The notes: a model not told the origin generated them from the letters alone. Positions 45,008 through 55,800 are shown, counted from the stretch's first letter. The stretch: 64,000 nt of DNA from Metaphire vulgaris (GCA_018105865.1 CM030869.1:8026025-8090024); one strand, 5' to 3'. Made by a program: numbers and translations.

Positions 45008-45611
45008 CACTGTGTGTGGAAAAAAGGAGCTCTCTAATAACTATGGAAACCATTGTCAATAATTTGGATCGTCTAGGACAGTTGTAAAATCTTTGATGTT
45101 TATGATAGAGTAACATTTGACTGTATTCGTGAAATGCTTAGATTGAATCCAATGCATGATATTGTTAAGTATCGTCAACACTCTTTTACACTTCGGTTCT
45201 CCAAGAAATCACTTTATTTTGTCAACTGTATATTACTAGCGGAATGTGTAGCTGTTAGTTAAGAATGATGTTTATCTTATGTTATCTGCGTTTGCAAATA
45301 AAGATTTAGATTATTTCTATATATTTTTTATATTCCAGACCTCATTTCAATTTATTTGAAAACACTTGTTTATTTGTCAACGCACTCAATGACGTAAGAA
45401 ATGACGTCATCTAATAAATATAAGCATGTAATCTATTATCAGCTGACCGCAAAAGTTACAAACCGTTCAAACGTGTAAACGGATTCTAATGAAATTTGAC
45501 GCTAACGACAGAAATAGATGTCTCTTTATGTGTTTCAAACTTTGCCCAAATCGGCGCAGATTCGAGGTCGATACGGAACTGTTTAGGGGCTCCCTTTTCC
45601 CGGGCACAGTG
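45008..45611. mobile_element. Tc1/mariner-like MITE, copy 2, with internal insertion
   Basis: CACTGTGTGTGGAAAAAAGG at the left and CCTTTTCCCGGGCACAGTG at the right, flanked by TA. The right 300 bp match 9470-9757; the left is interrupted at about 45050-45340. Confidence 0.8.
45050..45340 (+). pseudogene. Possible LINE 3' end inside the mariner-like MITE
   Basis: One frame reads FDVYDRVTFDCIREMLRLNP, MHDIVKYRQHSFTLRFSKKS and ends VAVS before a stop. It is followed by 3' sequence GCAAATAAAGATTTAGATT. The layout (short coding tail, then AT-rich end) fits a truncated retrotransposon, but I do not recognise the family. Confidence 0.35.
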
Positions 45612-45764
45612 TATATTTTAAATCTTGAATAAGCCTCTCTCGCGCGCACATTAGCTGGTAGCCTGATAGATGAACCAACTTAAACTGAAAGCTATTGATA
45701 TATTTCCGACGCATGAAACAAATTCTATGCGTGCATGCCAGAGGCCAGAAAATTAAATAACAGG

Positions 45765-45923
45765 CAGGGCGTAGCCAGGAATTTGATTTGGGAGGGTATA
45801 AATATGGAGGGACCTTAATTATAAGATATATAAACTACATATAACCACATATAAAAAACTTTAAGGTAGACTGATTTTTTTGGGGGGGTATATACCGATA
45901 TATACCCCGTCGCTACGCCCCCG
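45765..45923. mobile_element. hAT-like MITE family D, copy 4
   Basis: Ends CAGGGCGTAGCCAGG / GTCGCTACGCCCCCG. Exact duplication ATAACAGG at 45757-45764 and 45924-45931. Confidence 0.9.
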
Positions 45924-46142
45924 ATAACAGGTTAAATAAATCTTTAATGGCATCTTATTGCCACAAGGTTAAGACTAAATGCACTTTTCTTGATTTTGGT
46001 TAGAGATTTATTCTCTTTCAACGCTGAGTAGAGAGTAAGACCACGGTCTTTGCGACCCCTTCAAGTGGGGGCCCGGGCATCTGCTTTGCCTGCCCTGGGC
46101 TACTCTAGACACGTCTAAAACATTATTATCACTGCATCTAAC

Positions 46143-46314
46143 CAGGGGCGTAGCCAGGAATTTGATTTGGAAGGGTATAAATATTGGAGGGGGAACCATA
46201 TAAACTACATATAACCACATATAACCACATACAAATCACAAAAAGGTAGACTGATTTTTTTTGGGGGGGGGGGGTATATATACCGATATACCCCCCCCCG
46301 TCGCTACGCCCCTG
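46143..46314. mobile_element. hAT-like MITE family D, copy 5
   Basis: Ends CAGGGGCGTAGCCAGG / GTCGCTACGCCCCTG. Exact duplication CATCTAAC at 46135-46142 and 46315-46322. Confidence 0.93.
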
Positions 46315-46329
46315 CATCTAACACATCTG

Positions 46330-46891
46330 TAAAATTCATTTATACCGACCTTCATTTTCCAAATCGTCAGGCACTGCCTCGATCTCCCTTATCCCCTTTA
46401 GGACCTGCAAAAATGATCTCCACGTAACGTTAATGCATAACCGCAACCAATAATTATACAAATCACGAAACCTTTACAAATCGAAAACCATTACATTACC
46501 AAACCGATTGCTTTAGTATATAATCAGTGCTGTTTTTCTTTTTTCTAGAAAAAAGGTCTGGGAACTCATTTCACATCTGCTTTATAGTTTATGGTAAGAA
46601 GCATACGATAGATATTAGTAGAATAACAGTACTTGGTATATTTATATACAATGTACACTGTAGTTGGTTGCTTTTTAAACTGTAATCTACACTGTTCCCG
46701 TGCGTTCCCACTGGAAAAAAGAACCGATTGTACAGTAAAACACGCATTATTGCATATCGATAGAAACGAATCTGGCAAAAAGACGTGGGAACGTCGTTAC
46801 CTTGCGTTCGCACTGAAAAAGCACCGAGTAGAATGTATCCAGGGGCGGATCTATGAATTCAGTTTTGAGAACACTAGCAGTTTCATCCCAT
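46330..46891. other. Non-coding stretch, nothing recognised
   Basis: Short open frames on both strands without splice support. Confidence 0.4.
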
Positions 46892-47070
46892 AAGGGGTAT
46901 TTCTAGGAATGTGAATTCGGGGGGAGGGGGTGTCGACCTCAAATTGGGGGGTGTCCGGAGCTAATTAGTATGCATTTTGTATGCATACCATTGTCACATT
47001 ACCAAATTTTGGGGTGGTGTCGACCTCAAATTGGGGTGTTGGGGGTGTTAGGGGTGTAAAAATATTCCTG
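46892..47070. mobile_element. MITE family H, copy 5
   Basis: Starts AAGGGGTATTTCTAGG and ends AAAATATTCCTG, with exact duplication CATCCCAT at 46884-46891 and 47071-47078. Confidence 0.85.
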
Positions 47071-47111
47071 CATCCCATATTCTCTATCGTTCCGCCTCGT
47101 TCATACGGACT

Positions 47112-47215
47112 CAGTGTTTTATCCAGACTCAAGGCATTAAGGGTGGGAGGGAATTGACTTGCTGGTATTTTGAGGGGGGGGGGTTCTCCACTAACATACC
47201 TGGAGAAAAACACTG
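47112..47215. mobile_element. Short MITE with CAGTGTTTTATCCAG ends
   Basis: 104 bp. Ends CAGTGTTTTATCCAG / GGAGAAAAACACTG. Flanks TACGGACT / TATGGACG. Confidence 0.7.
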
Positions 47216-47345
47216 TATGGACGAATGCATGTTGCTAATACAGTATATTAGGCAATCGAAAGGGAAGAAAAGACAAAACTCGCTTAATGGCCTTTTGCTC
47301 TAAATTAGTTATTTTGCTAACCAGTTTAGCCTAATATTAAAGTTC

Positions 47346-47600
47346 AGCAACGTTAAGCGCGGTGAGTACGTGGATGGGTGACCATCTCGGGATCTGGTCG
47401 TGGTGCCGGCCGCCAACCAAGCCGTTCATCGCTTAGGCGTCGTTAAATTGGTAGCAGCGCTAATCTGCGAAGGTAAAACGCTGGTCTAGAGAAAGCAATG
47501 GCAAACTACTATAGATTAATGGCGTAAGTCACTTGCGTCGCTGCTTGCCTAGAACAAGGAGATCAGCGCCGGACCCTAAGCTCGTTCGAATATGGGACTA
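47346..47600 (+). mobile_element. 5S-rRNA-derived SINE, copy 2
   Basis: GTTAAGCGCGGTGAGTACG, then GATGGGTGACCATCTCGGGA is 5S-like. The body contains GCGAAGGTAAAACGC, AAGCAATGGCAAACTAC and GATCAGCGCCGGACCC. It ends in GGGACTA a few bases from the donor of the adjacent collagen exon. Confidence 0.85.
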
Positions 47601-47607
47601 CCCTTAC

Positions 47608-47697
47608 CTTTATATCCTGGGGGCCCAGGTGGCCCTTCGGGGCCCGATTCGCCTGGAGAACCTCTCTCCCCCTGAATACCTGCTTGTCCACGATCGC
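47608..47697 (-). CDS. Collagen exon, most 3' one found
   Basis: 90 bp between acceptor TTGGCATTTTAG and donor GTAAGG (minus strand). The first two bases complete a Gly codon. It then reads DRGQAGIQGERGSPGESGPE and GPPGPPGYK as perfect Gly-X-Y triplets and ends one base into the next Gly codon. The downstream exon was not found. Confidence 0.92.
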
Positions 47698-47905
47698 CTA
47701 AAATGCCAACAGGTAAGAGTAACAAAATTAATATGAATAACATTCATTTAACAGATAAATAATCTAATAAAATATTTTGAGTTTTGACAGAGTCGATGCA
47801 ATTAATCATAATTACAGTAAAATATTATATATACATGTATATATATATATCAACATCGTATTTATGCATATATATAATATATACATATATATTATTATTA
47901 CAGCT

Positions 47906-48227
47906 CTTATGATCGGTCTACTTGGCTTTGTGCCACCGGTACCCGTCAGAACACCGAAGTTAAGCAACGTCGAGCGCGGTTAGTACTTGGATGGGTTCCC
48001 ACCACGGGTTCTAGTCGTGATGCGAGCGGCCACAAAGCCATTCATCGCCGCTTGGGCGTCGAAAATTTGGTAGCAGATTTAAGCTGCGAAGGTAACACGA
48101 GGGCCTAGAGAAGGCAATGGCAAACAACTGTAGATTAGCGGCGTATAGGTCTCCTGCGTCGCTGCTTGCCTAAAATACGAAGATCAGCGCCGGACCCTTC
48201 AGTACGCTCGTTCGAGTACGGGACTAG
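47906..48227 (+). mobile_element. 5S-rRNA-derived SINE, copy 3 (full length)
   Basis: The head aligns to almost all of 5S rRNA: CCACCGGTACCCGTCAGAAC, CACCGAAGTTAAGC and GGTTAGTACTTGGATGGG, covering the internal pol III promoter boxes. The body continues GCGAAGGTAACACG, GAAGGCAATGGCAAACAAC and GATCAGCGCCGGACCC, ending near CGAGTACGGGACTAG. The AAGGCAATGGCAAAC motif also occurs in SINE tails mobilised by RTE-type LINEs. It lies in the last collagen intron. Confidence 0.9.
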
Positions 48228-48664
48228 TTTCACTTTTGAACTCTATTATAACTTTGAGTTGATTCTTCATTGAATATTAGATGTGTCTATCAGTTCAATG
48301 TGTATACTCGCTTAACGCATTTTCGTAGTTTCAAGATCATGCATTCAGGACAGGTAGGTCATCATTTGGGGGTGCAGGGGGCCGTTGCCCTTCATGATTT
48401 TTAGGGGACAAAATTTCGCGAATTTTTGTGTTTTCAGATTCATTGTGTTCTCAATTGTTTTTTAAATTTTATTACAATCACTTATATGTACTATGCAGTA
48501 TCGCATGTAGTATGTACTATGGAACTATGGACAAAAACCAATTTGCATACTGCATATAGGGATTTTTAAAAATACTGCCTGCCTTGCAGTCGAAAGTCTT
48601 GCCACCCCCTTGTAAAACAGTGAAATGACGGCCCCGATTCGGGACCCTAGCTACGGTTTCTAAC
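48228..48664 (-). other. Collagen intron, nothing further recognised
   Basis: Unique intron sequence between the SINE and the next exon. Confidence 0.5.
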
Positions 48665-48766
48665 CTGGAATTCCTTGTGGTCCCTGTACACCCGGCTTCC
48701 CCGGCCTTCCAATTCCCGGAGGTCCAGGAGGTCCGTAGTAATCCTTGGATATTTCGTCTAGCCTTT
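48665..48766 (-). CDS. Collagen exon: end of a non-collagenous spacer, start of a triple-helical block
   Basis: 102 bp, acceptor AACGGTTCTTAG, donor GTTAGA. With one base from the previous exon it reads (E)RLDEISKDYY and then GPPGPPGIGRPGKPGVQGPQ-GIP plus the first base of Gly. The run has one short unit (GIGRPG, a one-residue gap) among the triplets. Read in phase 0 the exon would stop at its third codon, so the upstream exon must end in phase 1, which the exon at 50943-51042 does. The donor joins the next exon in phase. Confidence 0.85.
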
Positions 48767-48934
48767 CTAAGAACCGTTTTCAAGAAATCATCAGCGTCAG
48801 AAATCGACAATATGATAGATAGTCACAATCAGAGATTATCACCATAAAAAATTATATTGTTAAATTCATATATAAGACCACATGCGTAAACCGGGTGAAA
48901 AGTAGGGGAGCCACCCCATGTTTTCCCCTTCCCT

Positions 48935-49284
48935 AGTATCATCATTTTAGAAAAAAGAGTATCATTATTTTGAAAAAGAATATCCTAATTTTTAGAGGAA
49001 GAGTATCATAATTTTAAAAGGAAGAGTATCATTATTTAAAAGAAGAGTATCATTATTTAAAAGAAGAGTATCATTATTTTAAAAGAAGAATATCACTATT
49101 TTAAAAGAAGAGTATCATTATTTTAAAAGAAGAGTATCACTATTTTAAAAGAAGAGTATCACTATTTTAAAAGAAGAGTATCATTATTTTAAAAGAAGAG
49201 TATCACTATTTTAAAAGAAGAGTATCATTATTTTAAAAGAAGAGTATCATTATTTTAAAAGAAGAGTATCATAATTCTTAGAGA
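48935..49284. repeat. 22-bp tandem repeat (AAGAGTATCATTATTTTAAA)
   Basis: About fifteen units near 22 bp, alternating TCATTATT and TCACTATT variants, inside a collagen intron. Confidence 0.93.
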
Positions 49285-49596
49285 AGTCTCAGAGTATCCG
49301 TGTTCTGGGAGTGGGATAGAAAGCAGCAGAAGAGTTACGCTGGCATGGAATGGTGACTATTGAAAGTACCTTGAAGTACTTTGATGCAGATGGAACGCAC
49401 GTCAACAGAACTGAGAGTTCTACTACTCTGAAAAAACACGCAATCTCGTTTTCAAAGCAGATGGATATAGCTACTCTGTAAATCTTCAATAGCAAAAATT
49501 TAGGCCCCAGTCTACAGTAATATCTAAATGAACGTGCAGAACATTGAAAACTTATCTCAATGTTACTCTTTCATACCTCATAGGTCTATAATGGGT

Positions 49597-49857
49597 GCTA
49601 GGGCAAAATGTCCGCGGACAAATTGTCACGGACAAAATGTCATGGAGACAAAATGTCCGCGGACAAATTGTCACGGACAAAATGTCATGGAGACAAAATG
49701 TCAGCGGACAAAATGTCACGGACAAAATGTAACGCTAACTCTAACCCTAACCCCAAACCGTGACATTTTGTCCCTGACATATTTTCCGCTGACATTTTGT
49801 CCCCATGACATTTTGTCCGTGACATTTTGTCTGCGAACATTTTGTCCGGCCACGCTA
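49597..49857. repeat. GACAAAATGTC cluster with telomere-like core
   Basis: Words such as GGACAAAATGTCACGG in one orientation, then CTAACCCTAACCCC, then the reverse words. The whole forms a large inverted repeat. A related copy is at 62334-62490. Confidence 0.85.
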
Positions 49858-49869
49858 TTAAGTCACTAT

Positions 49870-50264
49870 TCAAAACTAGATAAAAAGAAATAACAGAAAA
49901 TTAACCTACAACATGAGCTACAACACTCCTTCAACCTACCACTTTCCCTCCCTTCCATCCTCCACTCCCTCCCTTTTCTCTTTCCTTTTCACCCACTTTC
50001 CTCCTAACCCTCACCCCTTTTAACCCCATCTATTTTCCATTTCCCCTTCTTTTCCGTCGTAGTTTATTCGCCAGAACCAGTTTTTGCACATGGACAAGCA
50101 GATGTTGTAACCATGAAAATTTAAGATTTGAGATCAATGAAAAGAAACAAGATTTCTTTAGGCCATACGTACCTGAGTTTCTCTCGCCTACAAAACCAAA
50201 CATCCGTTAAATTCTACCGGTAGTGGCACTACTATTGAAAGCAAGATGCAATTGAAAGCCGTTT
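49870..50264 (-). other. Collagen intron, pyrimidine-rich, nothing recognised
   Basis: CCTCCCTTTTCTC-type tracts near 49930-50055. Confidence 0.5.
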
Positions 50265-50588
50265 GGGGGTCGTCCATAAATTACGTAACGCGATTTTGGC
50301 ACTTTTTTGACACCCCCCATCGTAACGCGACGTAACAAAAAGTCGGGGCTCCCTAAAATATGACGTAACACCGGGCCGACCCCCATTCGTCTCTCAAAAG
50401 TCTAAAAGTCTTGACAAGAAAAAGGCCATCCTTAGCTTTTACCTCTCCAAATAGGCTGGCAAACAAAAAAAGATCATCTTAAAAATTTTGCATTGCGTTA
50501 CGTGACATTCCACAGACCCCCCTCGTCACACTTCGTAACAAATGTCATGACCACCCTCATGCGCGTTACGTAATTTATGGACGACCCC
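50265..50588. mobile_element. Family L element, copy 4
   Basis: Starts GGGGGTCGTCCATAAATTAC and ends GTAATTTATGGACGACCCC, near-perfect inverted repeats. Interior holds CTTGACAAGAAAAAGGCC, the shared module in reverse. Confidence 0.85.
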
Positions 50589-50942
50589 TTGGTTTAAATA
50601 ACTGAATTAACTGTTAACTGGAAAGCGATGTGTTAGATTTTTATCCTGTCTCTTGTTAATTAAACTATTAATAGGTACTAGGGTTAGGCTGTTAGGCTCT
50701 TAATTAATTTTTAAAAAATGAAAGCGATTGTTTCTGCTAGTTCATTGCTAGTCGAAAGCGGTGCAATATTAATATTGCGAGACCAATTGTCAAATTTCTC
50801 CATACAGGGCAACAATTTCAACCCTTTGGTTACAGCGATTTGTATAAGCAATAGGTTATGAAACCGGAATACCGGTTATAGGAGTCCATAGGGTTAATCT
50901 TTACAGAACATAGTTTGAATCATATATGATCTAAAAACGCAC
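50589..50942 (-). other. Collagen intron, nothing recognised
   Basis: AT-rich unique sequence. Confidence 0.5.
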
Positions 50943-51042
50943 CCGTTTTCGCCATAGATTTTTCAAGGCATTGGCGCAGTCGCGGCGTTCTATTTTGTCT
51001 CGGATCAGTCGTCGAATATGCGCAGAACCGTTGAGAACTTTT
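50943..51042 (-). CDS. Probable collagen exon encoding a cysteine-containing non-collagenous spacer
   Basis: 100 bp on the minus strand between a very good acceptor (CCTCAACCGCCCCCAG) and donor GTGCGT. Entered in phase 0, as the upstream exon at 51612 requires, it is open throughout: KSSQRFCAYSTTDPRQNRTP, then RLRQCLEKSMAKT. It leaves in phase 1, as the downstream exon at 48665 requires. The two Cys at positions 7 and 25 could form inter-chain disulphides, as in non-helical spacers of FACIT-like collagens. A second frame is also open (KVLNGSAHIRRLIRDKIERR and onward) and looks helical, but its phases do not fit the neighbours. The call therefore rests on splice-site quality and phase. Confidence 0.55.
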
Positions 51043-51100
51043 CTGGGGGCGGTTGAGGCCGTAGAGCTTTTGTCTTTACTCGAAAATGCTGATATGTACC

Positions 51101-51403
51101 CAGTGGCGGTTCCAGGATTTCTTGGTGGTGAGGACAAAATGAATTGATAGGAAGTTGGTGGGGGGGAGGGCGGAGAAGAAAATAATAGAATGAAAAATCA
51201 ATAAACTTTGCCGAAAAGGGCTGACAACAGGGAATTTTATACATAATTTTACTACACTTTTACCAAAAAATAGGCTGACAAGCAAAAAAGATGATCCGCA
51301 GTTTTTCCCCTGTAGTTTGACTAGACCCAAAGTAGGTTTCACAAGCCAAAAAAGTCCTGTGGAAGATGCATCCCCACTCATCCCCAACGTGGAACCGCCA
51401 CTG
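51101..51403 (-). mobile_element. hAT-like MITE family C, copy 3
   Basis: Reverse copy, ends CAGTGGCGGTTCC / GGAACCGCCACTG. Exact duplication TATGTACC at 51093-51100 and 51404-51411. It lies 58 bp from the probable exon at 50943. Confidence 0.94.
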
Positions 51404-51593
51404 TATGTACCGCATCCCTGGCTACGCCACTTTCCCGTAGCTGTCTTGAACTGAGACTTGCGGCTTTTCAAAAACCTGGTTTCAAGTCGGCACGATTATT
51501 AAATTTTGTGCCGTAGGCTCGTAGAGTGGCGCCATAGAAGTCAATAGACTGGCATGTTGCTTCGATTTAGACACATGTAAGCAATTTGAATTA

Positions 51594-52278
<685 letters not shown>

Positions 52279-52311
52279 CTGTCCAGGGGGCCCAACTGGT
52301 CCAGGTTGACC
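52279..52311 (-). CDS. Collagen micro-exon, 33 bp
   Basis: Acceptor TTATTTAG, donor GTAAGA. Reads GQPGPVGPPGQ in phase 0. It ends with Gly-Gln, and the next exon begins with Pro-Gly, so the triplet is split between exons. Confidence 0.9.
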
Positions 52312-52520
52312 CTAAATAAATTATAAAAGTAAGCGTAAAACAAATAAATAAGACAAATAAATTGATTTCAAACATCAGGCCCTGAACTGCGCATTCAGAG
52401 ACGAATTTGACCCTAAGTATATTAACTAAATAAAGACGTTACGAATTCAACAAAGGTGTCCATATATTCACCAAAGATGCTTATCCAAATAGCCCTATAT
52501 AAGTACGCGACTGTATATGT

Positions 52521-52568
<48 letters not shown>

Positions 52569-52734
52569 CAGGAAAGGATTTGTGGGGAAAAGGGATTTTC
52601 CCCACTGCCCAAATGCATCTCCCTACTGCTACATCCACCCACCACTACATCCCCCCACTGCTACACTTCCCCAACAACTACATCCCCCAGCTCAACATAT
52701 TCCCCCACTGCTCCAGGTCACAAATCGCACCTTG

Positions 52735-52782
<48 letters not shown>

Positions 52783-52785
52783 TAA
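52521..52785. repeat. Family G MITE remnant between two (AT)n runs
   Basis: AT runs at 52521-52566 and 52737-52780 enclose 52569-52735, which has GGATTTGTGGGG and ends CACAAATCGCACCTTG, a diverged family G element. Confidence 0.75.
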
Positions 52786-53051
52786 ATATATACATGGTGT
52801 CTCATTAAATCGGACCCATTTTAATTTTGTTTCTAACTTTTCCAGATGATGCAATCCGATTTTATGGAAAACTGTGTTTTCCATAATGTTTTATTCTCTA
52901 CGTGTATATTTTATAAATATTTCTTTTAACAGTTCAGTATAATTCTTTGCTCAGTACGCGACTGTATATGTTGGTTCTGTAGCTATGCTCTATGAATTTG
53001 TCCTAAGCATTGAGAACGCAGCATTCGAGGCAGTGTATAGTCCGCCCTCAC

Positions 53052-53072
53052 CGGATGTCCCGGATGGCCCAT
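53052..53072 (-). CDS. Collagen micro-exon, 21 bp
   Basis: Acceptor CATCGTCGTTCAG, donor GTGAGG. Reads MGHPGHP. Alone it is not collagen-like in phase, but the upstream exon ends Gly-Thr and the downstream one starts Gly-Gln-Pro. Together they give GTM-GHP-GHP-GQP without a break, which strongly supports it. Confidence 0.85.
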
Positions 53073-53212
53073 CTGAACGACGATGTTTTCTCCCTCCGAT
53101 GTCCGATTCGATCCATCGCCCGAAGCCTACAATTTTAAAATCGTTCATCGAGAATTCATATGCAAGCAAACTGTAAGAACTTGGGGACCATCACACACCC
53201 ACCCACCAACCC

Positions 53213-53353
53213 ACACACACACACACACACACTTTCCAGCTCATTCTCTGCGTGTGTGTGTCCGTGCGTCTTTTTCTCTGCCCATCTCTCTCTTTGTCTC
53301 TCTCTTCGTCTCTCTGTCTGTCTGTCTCTGTCTCTGGTCCGTCTCTCTCTCCT

Positions 53354-53409
<56 letters not shown>

Positions 53410-53410
53410 T
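53213..53410 (+). repeat. (CA)n and CTCTGT microsatellites
   Basis: CA run, CT/CTGT segment, then CA run of about 26 units at 53356-53407, in a collagen intron. Confidence 0.95.
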
Positions 53411-53557
53411 CATAAATTAATGCGCGAGGAACAAAAATCTATTCTTCAACATTTTTGCAATTTCACATAATGACCAAATTTTCCGTTTTCTGGAAGAGGC
53501 AAATCACACGAAAGACAACTGATCACAACTTCAAGAGCAGAATGTCGTCTTACTTAC

Positions 53558-53581
53558 CGTTCCGGGTGGTCCAGGGGGACC
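53558..53581 (-). CDS. Collagen micro-exon, 24 bp
   Basis: Acceptor GGTTTTCAG, donor GTAAGT. Reads GPPGPPGT in phase 0; the broken last triplet is completed by Met of the 21-bp exon. Confidence 0.88.
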
Positions 53582-53651
53582 CTGAAAACCAGTAAACACA
53601 AAATTGTCGAATTTCAAATTGAATCACAAGACGATAAAATTCACAATCCCG

Positions 53652-53735
53652 TATACAATCCTAGAAATTAACCACACCCCCCAGATTTTCCCGACACCCC
53701 CGCCCCAAAGTCACAATCCTAGAAATAACCCTGCT
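53652..53735. repeat. Family H MITE fragment
   Basis: CCTAGAAATTAACCACACCC and a second CCTAGAAATAACCCTG. Confidence 0.6.
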
Positions 53736-53749
53736 AGGAACAAGAAGCC

Positions 53750-53815
53750 ACTACGGTACCTGCTTTCGAAAGCGCTATAGAAATTCACGAGATTTTGCTT
53801 ACTTACTTACTTAAG
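53750..53815 (-). repeat. Dispersed repeat with AAGT tail, copy 5
   Basis: Reverse copy: GAAAGCGCTATAGAAATTCA, then CTTACTTACTTACTT. Confidence 0.75.
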
Positions 53816-53836
53816 ACCTCTAATTACTCAAACATG

Positions 53837-54219
53837 CAGTGGCAGTTCCAAAAAAAATCTTGGGGGGGGGGGAATGCAACGAATTTCTAGGAAGATCCCG
53901 CCAATTGTCAAAGGAATTATTATCTAAACGGTTTAGAAGAAAAATCTGTAGATTTGATTTATAAAATACAATGTTCAGAATTGACAATGTATAAAAGCCA
54001 GTTTAGTCTGGTTGTACAAAGTCATAGTGCAAAGTCGAGTTTTCTATTGCTGGAAGCGAATTTATCGATGGCATTGTCTATGGATATCTTTATGGATATA
54101 GGCCTACATCAAGGCTAATCCGTTTAGACGATCATCTTCCATTGAAGACGCATTTTGGTGGGCCGGTGCGGGGGAGGGAGGATGCATCCCCAGTCATCCC
54201 CAACGTGGAACCGCTTCTG
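53837..54219 (-). mobile_element. hAT-like MITE family B, copy 3
   Basis: Ends CAGTGGCAGTTCC / GGAACCGCTTCTG. Flanks CAAACATG / CAGACATG, one mismatch. Confidence 0.9.
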
Positions 54220-54287
54220 CAGACATGACTCTTTCATAAACATTTGAGCCAATAATTAATCGATTAACAGCTACTTCTTGAACTCAC

Positions 54288-54350
54288 CGGGGGGCCGGTG
54301 GGTCCGCGCTGCCCAGTTACTCCCGGGGTCCCAGGAGGGCCGGTTGGTCC
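54288..54350 (-). CDS. Collagen exon, 63 bp
   Basis: Acceptor GAATCTTGCAG, donor GTGAGT. Reads GPTGPPGTPGVTGQRGPTGP-P, seven perfect triplets in phase 0. Confidence 0.95.
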
Positions 54351-54458
54351 CTGCAAGATTCAACACAGACACGGATAGACGAAGTTACAAATGAATAGGG
54401 CTGAAACTGCTGGTTAAATCATATATCGGCCTCTGCTTTTTAGATCTTTCAATGAATT

Positions 54459-54516
54459 CAGTAAGCTGCGAAGGTAAAACGCGGGTGGAGAGGAAAAACA
54501 GTGGCAAACTATACTG
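54459..54516 (+). repeat. 5S-derived SINE body fragment
   Basis: AAGCTGCGAAGGTAAAACGC and CAGTGGCAAACTATACTGG match the SINE body at 48080-48140. Confidence 0.7.
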
Positions 54517-54674
54517 GATTTTCAAATCTGTGCTTCAAAGTTAAAACGCTTCTCTTGCTGCTATTGACTTTTGCTCCACAGTGACTGATTGCTGGAATTG
54601 ACCTGATTTTTGCGAATGGGTTTGCATTACCATCGAGCATCGACTGATACTTGAGAACTGGTGCATGAAAGTTA

Positions 54675-54856
<182 letters not shown>

Positions 54857-54859
54857 CCG

Positions 54860-55149
54860 TCACCGTAACAAACTTTTATATAAAATTTAGACTACTATGT
54901 CTGTTAGTGCTAAGGCTTAACATTGGCGATATAGTAAGGCAGTGCTGGAGTTGTGAAATTTGAGCTGGGGGGAGGTTGACATTTTTATTAGACTGAAATT
55001 CAATGAATGACAGAAACTGCATGTATCCGATATGCGGTTTTTGGGAGGGTTGCAAAGTTAGCTGGGGGTTCAACCCCCGCAACCCTGCCTCCGGCAACTC
55101 CCAACACTGTAATAAGGACTTCTCCGGCGTAAATGGCCTGTGATGTTAC
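54860..55149 (-). other. Collagen intron, nothing recognised
   Basis: Unique intron sequence. Confidence 0.5.
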
Positions 55150-55212
55150 CGCTGTTCCCGGCGTTCCTGGAACACCAGGTAATCCTGAATTTCCTCGATC
55201 ACCTTTTTCTCC
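55150..55212 (-). CDS. Collagen exon, 63 bp
   Basis: Acceptor TTATGTGTTCAG, donor GTAACA. Reads GEKGDRGNSGLPGVPGTPGT-A, perfect triplets. Confidence 0.94.
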
Positions 55213-55419
55213 CTGAACACATAAATAAGTTTTTCCAGGTGAAAAACAACCTGAGAAGTAAGTACTCAGCTGTAAAATGACGTCGATTTATTTAATCAGA
55301 TGAACTTTAAGAGATTTTATTCTTCATAAAAACACTTCTTGCATTTCTCTAAACTTTCTGGGAAACGAATGATTGTACAATTACGTTAGCAGTAAAGCCG
55401 GCATGTCTATAAGCATATA

Positions 55420-55734
55420 TAATTTTTGTACATATGTGTGTATAAGCATGCGTGTGCGTTTATGTACATATGCATGCATGTATGTGTATACGTGAGTGTG
55501 TTGTGTGTAGATCCTGTATATGCCTGTACCAGGGTGAGAGAAAGAGAGAAAGGAAGAGAGAGAGACAGAGAGAGACAAATAGACAGACAGAAAGAGAGAC
55601 AGACAGAGACAGAAATGCAGAGAGCCAGAGAGAAAGACAGAGAGACACATAGACAGAGACAGGCAGGCAGAGACAGACACAGTCACACAGAGAGAGACAG
55701 ATACAGAGAGAGACAGAGACAGAGAGAGACAGAC

Positions 55735-55767
<33 letters not shown>

Positions 55768-55800
55768 CAGAGACAGAGACAGAGGTAGAGAAAGAGACGG
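55420..55800 (+). repeat. GT/ATGT then GAGA/GACA microsatellites
   Basis: ATGTGTAT words at 55425-55505, then GAGA and GACAGA units to 55790. Confidence 0.93.

Noticed and set aside
47906..48030. Functional 5S rRNA gene
   Set aside because: Too diverged and joined to a shared SINE body that recurs elsewhere; it is a retroposon head.
50931..51137. 68-codon minus frame containing IRRLIRDKIERRDC as an independent protein
   Set aside because: The 5' part runs into a MITE. The same DNA is better explained as a collagen spacer exon in another frame, though this frame cannot be fully excluded.
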